NCBI GenBank assembly: GCA_037389465.1 | Contig: JAZARR010000250.1 | Location: 4,890,001 to 4,954,000, forward strand | Direction of reading: 5' to 3' | Origin: Baylisascaris procyonis | Lineage: Eukaryota > Nematoda > Chromadorea > Rhabditida > Ascarididae | Length of the DNA stretch: 64,000 bases | Shown: one piece after another, positions 26,401 to 37,700 of the stretch | Numbering within the stretch: position 1 is the first letter of the stretch | Layout: each line of letters begins with the position of its first letter | Translations under genes and position numbers: made by a program | The notes under the pieces: generated by a model | The model's input: only the letters and a program-made list of their open reading frames with translations | The model's database searches: none | Told to the model about the DNA's origin: nothing

Positions 26401-29400
26401 CAAAGCGTTTAGTTCGGAAAGTACATTGGAATTGGTGTTTTAAAGCTTCTTTAAATTCTATCGAATAGTCGTGCATGATATTCTTGCATGATGATTAAGG
26501 ACAAATATGAGTTCATTTACATTTTTGTCGAATTTATCGCATTGTCGAATCTGTGAAATGAAGCGTCACAATCATTTTCAACATTAGCTCATTCATTACA
26601 AATATCAATTCATGTGGGGTGTTTGAGCTGTGCTGATTTCAACTTTTGATTGTGTGAATGAAAGAAGACACCGAGCAAGCAGTATTGACACTAACTGCCA
26701 TTTATGCTAATATGACTGTAAAAATGCTTTTCATAGCATTCAGCAAGCCTAATAGTCAAGAGATGTACCTAGCGAGTGTTCGTTCTCGGTTACCAGGTCT
26801 TCCTCTTTTTTCTTTCACTTAGTCGACGAGCATAGATTGGAGCGATATTATTTTACCTGATTCATTACATAAACATGCAGGGCTCCGGTTGAGAAGGAAA
26901 TATTTCCAAAATGGAATTCTTAGTGCTGATTGGTTTAGTTGTTCACTTAATTTTTTTAGTTAGGTTAGGAAGGAGTGAGAGTATTGAAGTGTTGTCTTTT
27001 AGTTGGGGACGTGTTTTATAAAATGAAAGACCAGGTACTTTTATTATCAACGGCTGTAGCGTTTCTTTTCGAAAAACGGTTTTAAAACACAGTATTGCGA
27101 AAAGAGATGTCCGTTCACTTCGCACTTATGTAGGGCACTCTTTGAGTCATTTCTGGTATGACCGCCTGATTTTCCTACTCTTATTTTTTTGAGTTTGGCA
27201 CTTATTATTTGCCATGCTGGCGTATTCTGTTTCTTTCTAATGTTTGAGCGTCAGTTTTTACCCTTGAGTTCTCCCCTTTCCTATCCTCTATCCACCTAGC
27301 TTCATAGGCATCTACTGCACAGTTCGTCTTGCTTTTTCAAAAACGTAGAAGATGGGATCAGTGTGACACTATGTCATTATCACTTAGAATATGACATCCA
27401 TGATATTGTCCAAGATCAATAATTGATCAAATGCGACTGATTAATTCGGTGCAAGGGGTTCCACTCCGTTCGTAGTCGTCGAGTAGGAAATCAAACTTTA
27501 TATTAAGTGCCATTATCGATAATTATTTGAATAATAAATTGTCATTTGAAGGAATTATAGCAAGTAACGATGATCATTTCAGTTGAAAAGGAAGGTGTGG
27601 TAAGAACATCACGCAGCGGTCGTGTACTGAAACGTCCACTTGCAAGGTGGGCAGGTGAAAGAATTGTCTATGACGTTAATGGTGAACCTGTAAAGGCAGT
27701 GGGTATAACTACGGAGAGTGCCATGACAAACGGAGGAGGAATTGAAACGGTTTGATTAATTTCTTCTTTGTTAACTTGTTTAGTGTGTTTCAGTGCAACT
27801 ACATGCTCTAATCAACTGTAAAAGTTGTGATGGATTCATATCAAAAAGATTGTTTTAAAAAATATAAATCAAAAATTATGAGTTGTTGCCTTCATTTCTT
27901 GGATTTTTTTTTTGACTGAAATATAACTACTTGGTCAAAGGCATCTTACCATCAAATAGAATTGTGATCCAAAGCAAAAATTCTTCAACAAACAATAATA
28001 TGAGGAAGTTGATAAAAATCGTATTTCATGGTTGATCGCGATCGGTGGATAATTTTTGCATGGATTCGTTGTATATGGTTTATTTCAAGAATCAAATATT
28101 CCAGAGTGCAGTGGTGAATCATCTTGGCCTTTCACCGCTAATCGCTCCAGTTCAACAAGAAAAGGGCTCTTTCGACTTGCGAATTCGAAAACGGCGTAAA
28201 ACGAAGAGGCGTCCATTGGTCACTTACAGCAGCAGCCCATCAGACAGTGATGAAGACTACGTGCAATATGCACACGAGCCCCCTACACCATTCCATGGCA
28301 GACCACACAAGGTTTGGTCGATTACTATGCTTTCTCACTGTTTTTATGAGCTTTTGCATAGTTTGCATATCCAAAGCACATTATATGAAGCCTATGATGG
28401 TAGCGTTTGTAGTGGAGCAAAACTGTGATGCTTTCAGTCATCTTTAACTAAATTCATGAAAGGGAGTAGGAAATGAACGAGGATGACAAGCAGGTTCCTG
28501 CCAATGAAACATCCGGCGCAGTGATCATATTCGGTTGTCGAAGCGTGCTTCTGAGGAGTGAAGTTGAGGTGATCACCAATAAGGTTGGTTGCGCGTAATT
28601 CTTCCTTTTCAATCTGAATAAGTGACCGAAGCCTGTTTCTTTCTCTTGCACGTGATATATAATAAGGCTTTTTTTGCATACTGTTGCTGTTATCTTGATG
28701 TTGAAGCATGTATAGAATTCGAGACTCTTCCAGCAAACATGGCATGTCATTCAATCATCGCCTGAGGAAGAGAAAGGACATGAAGAAGACAATCGTAAAG
28801 CAAAGAAACGCAGACAAAAGGGCAAGAAGAAATCATTTAAGGGACGAGGCGTTGTCAAGAAACAAAGCACAAAACGATTACCTGCAAGGCGACTTGGAAA
28901 AGGTGCGCATTAGTTAAATTAGGGTTTCCTAGATTTATATCTTTGCCCAATTACGTCATTGTGTCATTTCTTTGATTCAAGTGAAAACATCCTATTCGTA
29001 AATTGATGTGCTGTTGTTTGCTATTTTCGCTCTTAAGTGAGCATACCATTCACTTTTGAGATCTTTGCATGTTCGTTTTGGAGGCTTCAGATGGGAGTCA
29101 AATTTCATAAGTCTATAAGATCGGTGAAGCAGCAGAACTCTCATTTGTGGATTATTCAGTGCAGTTCCAATGTAGTGGGACTGCTTACTTTCTTGAAGCG
29201 AAGAAACTTTTCATCACCTTGAATACAGACCTTTTATGTGATTATCAGCACCTAGCGGCCTGTACAGGGTAAAGCTTATTTTTTTCTGTTGTTGTCTCTC
29301 TTCGCTGTCTTTTCACGAGGCTTTCTTCGGCTGCTCACGTATTATTTGAGAAACTCGGATGTTTTGCAGCTACCGTCCTTGGTTAGCAGAGAATGAGCAG

Positions 29401-32400
29401 CGAAGAGTGGTGGAGCTTTTTCTATTTCAAACCTTTCTTGTGGGTATCTGCTTTTAGTATAAATAAGTTAGGATCTCGCTTTTAAAGTACTAAGGGTGGG
29501 GCTGGCGTCCCCTTTTCCCGTAACAGCTGTTCATTTCATTTTTCTATTTCATTCACCTTTTTAGCGTTCGGTGTACAACAGAGGCTAACGGCAAGCAGGC
29601 ATAAATGAGGATTGCATTTGTGAGCGTAGTTAAATTTTTTCTGTTGTGTTGGCTGAAGGCACCTCCGCGTTAGAATTTATTTCATAGCGTTTGCATAGGG
29701 ACACAAGCTTGAAGTGCGAAACCAGAGATATCCATATACCTGAAGTAGAGAAGTTGGAGGAAGAGGAACACGTATCAGCTGTAGAGAGGCGATAATATGA
29801 GAAGAGGGGTAGGCGTCTGTCCTTTTATAGATCCCTCATATTGCTTTCTTATTCATCATATTGGTGAGATGAAAGGGGGACCTGAATGCTTATGATTTCT
29901 TTCAAAGGACATCTACTTTCGATCTTCGTTCCCTTCGCCCTGCCCCCCACTAACCTAAAAGGGTCAATGTCTACGACATTGATTGTGCATCTTATTATTT
30001 TTTATAGTCAACTACAACATTCAGCGGATTGGAAGAATGAGTTGCAGTGAATTGAACAGATTTGTTTTATGTTGATGGGTTGAAACATTTGAATATGAAA
30101 TAGGAGTAGTGAACCAATATGACGTTTGATTAGCCTGTCCGTGTTGTTTAATACAGCGTTAAAGAGTGATTCTGAACAGCGTTGAGGTGAAATACGTATT
30201 GCCGTATACTTCTGCGATATGCTATACGACCGTTAAATATTCACCTCAGACTTGTCGCAGTAGTTGAATTAAATGTTTTTGTTAGTTTGCTTGAAAAGGT
30301 GTTGAGTATATACTTATCATCCCGGCAACCTAAATTTACCCGAGCTCCATCTCATATCATTTCCTTACTTTGGAGAAATAGTGATGCTGAGGTTTATCGG
30401 AAATTTATTGTTTCGTAAGTGGATCTCGTATCGGTTTTGCTTGTTTGCGTCTCAGCAAGCCGATTGCAACTGCATTCTTTAGAGAAACAAAAAGGGCAAT
30501 CAATCACTGATAAGATGGACAGCGTGGAAATTGATGCACACAGCGATGACTATGAGAATAGCATTGGCATAACAGAATCCACTGCGAGTGACATTGGAAC
30601 GCCGGAGCGTGTGGAATTCAAAGAGGATGATCTGACGATTGAACAGCGTCATGCGCCGAAACGCTGGAAGAGAGATGAGGTCGATCGACTCAAGGTATTT
30701 TAATTCCTTATTCGGCTTCTTTAGAGAAGAAACCGCAAGGTTTTGCATATGTCAATAAAATGTTGTGTTGTCGTTATAGCTGATGTAATTCTCCATAGTT
30801 GTAATATTCTGTATTGCAACAACAGTGGACACTGATGATTGATTGACATGCACGAATGTCGTTTGATATGAACAGGAAGAACATTTTTGAAATAAAGATG
30901 AGAAGAAATGCATAATTATGCCTGTGAGGACATTGGTTGTTGGGAAATTATTCTTTATTGTTACCTGAGCAGTTAAGCAACGTTATTGAAATAACTCTTC
31001 GCATTTAAGTTTGTCCCAATATATTTGTGTATGCGAACGTTTCAAAAATAATTCACGTGCAAATAGTGTGAATTTTAGTTGGCCGTACGAGCGATCAAAC
31101 CTCGTGATGATAGTGATTGGGTGAAAGTGGCAAACTCGTTGGGTGGTAGAGACGCATCTGATTGTCTTGCGGAAGCGCAAAAAAGATTAGGATGGAAGCC
31201 GCAGAAACACCGTACACGTGTGGAAGAAGACCGGCAACTTGAAGAACTGGCATGTGCGGCAGGCAAAGCGAAAGTGAGTTTTATGAACATTTCAAGGGAT
31301 GGATGGATGGCTTCAGAAAGCATGGTGATGAATGTTTATTGCAATGAAGGTAGATTTATTTTACATGTGTGGATTCAATATATAGCCAACTAAAAGTATT
31401 ACATCCCCTTTCCAGGAGAGGTCACCGTTTTTACCGATCGGATCAAAGAATTTGTAGATGTGCGCGGACGGTCAGATGAATTGAAATCTGAAGAAATTAT
31501 TTCGCATATTGATTATTTGTTGGTGGTTTATTAAAGTGGATGCTTGGTCAATGGAAATACTGAAGCACATCTTTTGTCATCTGCTGTGACACATTCCTTC
31601 AATTAAATTTTTGATTCAGGTCGGAACGGTATCTTATCAAGTGAAGGCACAAAGATTCACTCGTAAATACGTGATGGCTGGTGGAGAAAGTGACTTCTTC
31701 GAGGATACGATGGATCTCGGTGCAAGCAGTATGGTAAGCTTCTTTGTCATGTCCGGTCTTCTTCATTAAAAGGGTAAACCATATCTTCATGCTTTAAAAG
31801 AGGGCCAAAAGAATACGGCGTGTTGTTTGCATGCATCATTTGTATGCCGTATTTTTCATTTTTTATTCGATTTGCACACAGAAATATTCCTATATTTATT
31901 TCAAATTTTTTTAGCCCCTAAATTTTTATCCCTAAAATTCAAAATTTTTAATTTCAGAATTTCATTCCATTGGAAGTCAGAATGGGCACTAGATTTTATG
32001 TGCATTTGGTTGTTTCTTTCAACGTGGTGTTCTCGATTATTTCGAGTGCTTATTTATTTTTCGGATAAGTCGGAATCAGCGACTCAGCAAATCTTACTTG
32101 GGAAAGATCGCCATAAGTAGTTCGCGCAGTGGTATGGTCGTTTAAAGATAAAAAGCAGTGGCAGGGTGAGTGGGGAAAAATAATGACACTAAGAGATGTG
32201 TAAAATTAAAGGCATGACAAGTTTTTCCTGCTTGATTTTGTTGAGGGAGGAAATGGGGATGGTGACTAATTTGCCAAAGTGAAAGAAATCTACGGGAGCA
32301 TTCCTACAGAAATCCGTGCTCACGTCACTCTCACCCCACTGGTTTCATGTCTTTTTTCTTCTGTATTTTGTTGTGTAACGTTGTGTGGACTTTATAAATT

Positions 32401-33339
32401 GTTGTTGATGTGATGTGATGTAGTATAAGGTGAGGTGGGTGTTATGATTCGGATAAGCTGTTTCACAACAAAAGTTATCATTTGTAGCCTTTTCTGTCCA
32501 GTGTAGGATGTTTTCTAGATGCAGATTGTTACTGTCATCTCTATTTTTAGATGTGCTATTCTGTTTTCTTTTTTTAGTTTCTGGTGAATGGAAAGAGGGC
32601 TTTTTTTTTTTACTCGTTGATATTCTTTCATATCTAAATGTTCAAAAAAAAACAGATGAGGACCATGCCATCAGTAGTGCAGTTCGATCCGGATGATTCT
32701 CTACTCGATGTTGTGCGCACTCCAGGGGCTGCAGAAGTGAAACATGCCAATCGACGTGAATTCATTCCGGATTTGGCAAGTTCAAGTGAATCGCTTCCGG
32801 GACCGTCACGATTGAGTCCTACGCTGTTTGCTGTTGATTCGGCCGAAAGGTTGGTGATTTCAGTTATTGCTAAGAAGAATGTTTTGCGAGGACCATGTGG
32901 GATTGCTGTTTTTTTTCTCCACATTCTATCCTGCATTTTGCGAAGCTGTAATAAGAAATGAATAAGACTAAGAGAACAATGATAGTAAATGTAGGGCCAT
33001 TTTCTGCTAAAAGAACCTTTCGAAAATTCGCTCAAAATTCTGTTATTTTGAAAGGAGTTTTTTATTTCTTATGACATCGGGAATTTTTCCAATTGTGTGC
33101 CGATTACGCCAGAAAATTTAATGCTGTTAAATTATAGGGATCGTCGTGAGCGATATGTTCATCGACTTTTAAAGAATAAGAGCTATAATTCGAGCCGCTT
33201 GAATGCCTCTTCAGTGAATGTAAGCAAGGGTTGTGCGAGGCGCAACTATAAACTCAATATTCCTTCTTCGACTCAACGAATTGTTGAGGTGGATGATGAA
33301 AACAACGACGACTACTTTTCGAGTGATAGTGACAATTGA
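17450..33339 (+). CDS. knl-2: KNL-2 / Mis18-binding-protein-1-like centromere licensing factor
   Basis: Chromatin factor that loads CENP-A at (holo)centromeres. Predicted exons: 17450-17527, 19166-19352, 20229-20423, 20711-21014, 21507-21609, 22241-22365, 22977-23064, about 23140-23225, 23616-23848, 24495-24620, 27583-27749, 28105-28311, 28734-28902, 30456-30694, 31079-31273, 31421-31522, 31620-31733, 32656-32849, 33138-33339 (stop); roughly 1,040 residues. SANTA domain 1 spans exons 1-3 (WDEFAVCVEGYR, VLQTRSGTKYVLQG, GYPRVLVDQFKDGFPPNW). A second SANTA domain spans exons 5-7 (LYNWTVLFS, LVIEGYR, GYPKEFVAHFLDGFPDDW). Exon 27583 has a CENP-C-like motif. Exons 28105-28902 are Lys/Arg-rich with likely nuclear localisation signals. 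Exons 30456-31273 form a Myb/SANT domain (RWKRDEVDRLK, DWVKVANSLGGRD). Exon 31620 has the KVGTV-like block also seen in M18BP1. Phases agree across nearly all joins; the 21014/21507 and 23064/23616 joins are unresolved. Confidence 0.88.
18000..18330. repeat. GC-rich transposon-like relic in knl-2 intron 1
   Basis: A block with more CpG and GC than its AT-rich surroundings. It has an 11-bp inverted pair (CGATTCATCGT near 18049, ACGATGAATCG near 18113), a TATAAAG box near 18264 and an AT-rich AATAAATAGATAAATAAA tail. This layout suits an LTR or a retroelement 3' end, but I see no open frame and no second copy here. Confidence 0.4.
22764..22806. repeat. short hairpin in knl-2 intron
   Basis: CGCTTTATGTAAGAGA and TTCTCTTACATAAAGC face each other across a few bases, giving a stem of about 16-19 bp flanked by T and A runs. 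It lies in the intron between exons 22241-22365 and 22977-23064. Confidence 0.75.
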
Positions 33340-34708
33340 GTTGATAGTTCGCATATTTAAGCTTGCCAAACGATTAGGCATTTGCAAAAGATTGCTTGTT
33401 TTCGCTGTTATAGCATTCGGTCGTGCCAATCACGATTAGACTCGATGTTTTTATGGGAAGTAAAACAATCAAATATGAATTGTTTCGGTTGCTTTATGAG
33501 AAATCATTCTGATCAGCAAATGTGGAGGACCTATGAGACGTTGCCATCTGCATATCTCGGCATTCGCACTTCATGTGTATTTATAGAGGTGCAGAGGATT
33601 TGGAGAAGGTTGTTTAGTGTTCTAGCAATCCATCACTTCATGTCCTTTTGTAAATCCGCTCTTCGTAATCTGGATGGAAGTGTTTGAGATTTGGATAGCA
33701 GGTTGCACTCTTCAGAAATGTTCAATGACCGAATTATCGGTGATTGGGTGGCTTACTATACGATATAAAAACAGACATTATTCTCAGTTAGCATTGACTA
33801 CAGTCGGTGTCTTAAATATTTCAGTCTATTTGATTTCTTCCTCGTTTTATCTTTTCTCTATTCATAAATCGTTGGGGAAATCGGTCTCATTTAGCTGTCA
33901 ATGTAAATGAATATGGGCATGTATGAAATACCTTCGACATTGATGGTTTTCGAAATTTCTGAGAGAATTGCAACATATCGCTAGCGATTACTTTATTCTT
34001 TTTAAATGATTAATGCGAAGTGCCACGTGATATTTTTCTCCACTCTCCACTCGCTGCTTCATATTTAAGTGATCTTTTTTAGCTTCTCTATTATTTCAGC
34101 GCTTATCATCTCTCCACTAATAATTATCGATGTATGTTTATTTAGTTATAATTTGATGATTTTCATTACTGATGCAGTTAGCTTACTTTAATTTACATTC
34201 ACTAGTCGTCACAATTCGGACGTGATTTTGCTAAAGGAACCTCTCAAGAAGGTAGTACTACAAAGGGAATTGATGATCAAGCAATAGAGGTCAAGGATTT
34301 TCGACTGTTTTTAATGCTATTTATTCTTCTTCATAAAATATAAACATTTTAATGAGGTGTGTCATGTTCTTACATGAAGGTAGCTGCCTCTATACGCTAA
34401 TTGAATTATATTCTGAGGTGCAATCACTCGTCATATCCATACTGAATTTAAGTCGACTGTTCATGGTTTTGAGTTTCGTAATTTGCTTCATATTTCATGT
34501 TGTTATAAATTCGCTCTTTTTTGCTTCAACTTCGGCAATTATGCATTTTCATTGGTTCATATCTCTTTTTTTATACTGAATTGTATAGTTTTACATCGTA
34601 GTTTCTTTAAGTAGATTTAAATGTTTGTATACGTCTTACGCTAAGAAAGAAGAAAATTTTCTCTTATAAAAAAGTTCGTTCATTTATCAGTTATCTTCAG
34701 CGGTCGCA
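33340..34708. other. intergenic region between knl-2 and the BRC-RPA1 gene
   Basis: About 1.37 kb of AT-rich DNA between two plus-strand genes, with no coding exon seen. It ends in TTATCTTCAG (34691-34700), an acceptor-like sequence 8 bases before the next start codon, suited to spliced-leader addition. The gap is longer than in typical nematode operons, so an operon is possible but not indicated. Confidence 0.5.
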
Positions 34709-37700
34709 ATGGATCGGATGAGCTGTTATGCTACAATTCCATTTTCCCTCATTTGCGGGTAAGTTTTCGATTAATTTCCCTGAGAACAGTTCCGTAAGAA
34801 AATGCAACTATCAATTTCGACAGCCAATTTTCGCGCATTTTCTGACAGTCTAAAGTGTGGGGATATTTTTTTTCTTTCCTATTAACGCTTGTCATTTTCG
34901 TAGATTTTATATACTTTACTAATTTTTCTTTGTAAAATTTTTTTTTTCGTCGTAGCTGCTGTATTCATAAGTGTGCATGTACGGCGGATTTTCTACTTAT
35001 TGTGTTTTTCTCCTTCTGAGAAGTAAATGTTTCTTTAAAGGATAGATCATTGCAATGAAGCTTTCATTAATTAACACCGTTTTTTCGGTGAAGGGAGATG
35101 TACATGTATCATATGATTTGTTATTCAAAGGTCATCTTCACCTACGTGATAAAGAAACGTCCGTGCAAAACATTTACGCGTTCACGGTCGTTAAGGTGGT
35201 TGTTTGTTAATTATTCATTTCCATTGAGCGGTTTGAAATGTTATTTATACGATTGAATTGGGCTTGATTGAGATGGAAGGGGAGAGCACTTAGCACTAAT
35301 AACTTCCAGCAAAAGAATTTGGTACTCGATCATTCACTATGCCATTATGGGGGCGACGGTAACTATCGTTCTGCTTTGTTTGTCTATAGCGATATGATAC
35401 CGACTTGTGATCGCATTCTCTGATTAATCTTTCAAGAATCGCATGAATGCTTAGCAACGAGTTTGGTTATTATCATCTTTGAACTGAAATTTCTTGAGTT
35501 GTACTCATGCTGTGGAATCTGAAAGAGGGTGAGAACAATATGGGTGACAGTCATTGGAAAGCGTCATTTTGCGCAGCTAGTTGCTGCTGTATTCTTTTAT
35601 ACGGTATCCGTTTCGGCGATTTAATTGATGAAATGAACGAGGTAGGTGGATGAAGGTTGTTCAGCAATATTATATTGGCAATGCTATATTAGGCCCACGT
35701 AGTAAATGGCAAGAGCGCAATAGGACAGATGTGAATAGGAAGTTGACGACTCTCAGGGGGAAGGAAAGAAAGTGATAGACTTTGAGGCAAGATTGTGTTG
35801 CTGCTATCAGAACCTGCAGGTGTACAATTATGATCGTTGGCAAAAGAAGTGATGGTTGTTTTCGTTTCATTTTCAGATTAGTAATTGAAATGAGTGTTGG
35901 CTTTGTGACAGCATCAGGTAAAGGTGTGAAGGTGAGTGAGAGTGCACTCGAGAAGGCGAGAAAACTTTTGGAAACGATCGATAAGGAGGATGATTTTTAT
36001 GTTGGTGGTGATGCTGCTGTGCCATCGGTCGATATTTCAAGGTGATACAATTGTTTATTCTGCAAAAATTAGTGAAATACAATCAAAAGAGAAAGGTGAA
36101 ATGCGATTGAGAAAGAAATCGATCATTATTTATGATGGATGTTCAGTTCAACTTCTAATGTTTTCTTCTGCAATATCGAGCCAGTTTCATAGCTTTTATT
36201 TATCTTTCGCTCTTTGTCGTCTTATTTGTTGTTCCCACAAGTATTGATTGGTATTTGTTTTCACCTCAGGTGTGGGTTCATCAAAGCATAGTCGGTCGTT
36301 TACTAAGGTCTTATATCCATATTTTTCAATTACTGCCTGATCTGTCCGTTCATTAGAATATCCTGTTTAACGAACAAAGGTGCATACGGTGAGCTTAAGT
36401 CTGGCAGCAGTGTTGCAGTTCCCTAATCCTGTCTTGATTATTCATTTTTATTTATTTATTTTAACGTCCTGAAATGGGAAAACAAAAGTATGCGAGCATG
36501 AACAGCGGAAAAGATCAAAATGTTCGCAAAACTATATTCCTGACGAATGGGCATTCAATATGAAAGAGCAGCAGTAATGTTTAGGACGACTCAGCCACAA
36601 CTCAAAAGCTGAAGGAGTGGGTGCATTAACGATATCGGCGAGAAGCAGATTACAGGCTTGTATAACGCCAAACTGTAAACTGCAGAAGATTTTTTGTGCC
36701 GCAACATCCTTTGGCAAGCTAAAACTGATGCGCATATCAACTACGAAGAAGGGCACACTGAAATTTTCTGACAGCAGAATGCTGGAAAAGCCGAACACAA
36801 TTTTATAAGAAAGAATCAAGTCAAAGTTGAGCGTGCGATTTTCCAATGACTCCAAGTTAATGATTTTTGGCCTTCTGGTCTCCGGCTAATGTTATGAAGG
36901 TCCGGCAGCACACCGTCATCCTCCATAAAAACAATTGAGAACTAATGTGCAGGCATGTTATATGTTAACTGGCTCTCAGTAGCAAAGGAATCACCGCGGT
37001 CATTCCTAGGGCGACTCATAATTTCTGCCAATTTTAACGCAGTGAATTTATTAATGCTCAGAATACTGGTCAAACTGTTAATTCACCTAACTTATGGTGG
37101 ATAAGTGAGAGGGGAATATTTTTTCCTATGCAGACGTTGAAGGTACGATGATAGTAGTAGTCGTTCGCATGACCTTATTTTTTTGCATATATTTCACAAG
37201 CATTATGCAGAAAGCCTAGAAAGCGGTTATATATTTTGTCAATCCCGGTCGAGCCTTCAAGATGTTAACTCGAGTTATGCTGAGTTAACACAGCGTTAAA
37301 GGAACGAAAGGGATATATGTGCTTTCTGATTAGCAGATATTACTATGGGACTTAAAAAGGTACCAAAGTAGAGAGATTGAGAGATCTAGAGAGAAACTTA
37401 TTCCGTCCGACGCTTCCGCGCTCATAGTTTATCAGCGAAGATCGCAACCATGTTTAGATGTTGTGTGGAAAAGCCCATCTATGCATTTGAGTATCTTTCA
37501 CATCGCTTATGTTCATAGCCATAAAAAGGTCGGTAGTGAAGTACTGGAAACACTTGTCAAAGAATCAGATGTTGCTTTCTTGAGAATCAAAGCGGACATG
37601 CAGGGACTCATTGACAAGTTGTTGGGCGAGGAGGGGAAGAAGGGGTGATGGTCACTCTTCATCAAGTATATGTTCTTGACTGGATTATTTGTTTCAGTGC

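Noticed and set aside
36532..36855. 107-codon minus-strand open frame in the BRC-RPA1 gene
   Set aside because: Lies wholly in an intron, overlaps another frame on the plus strand, and shows no domain.
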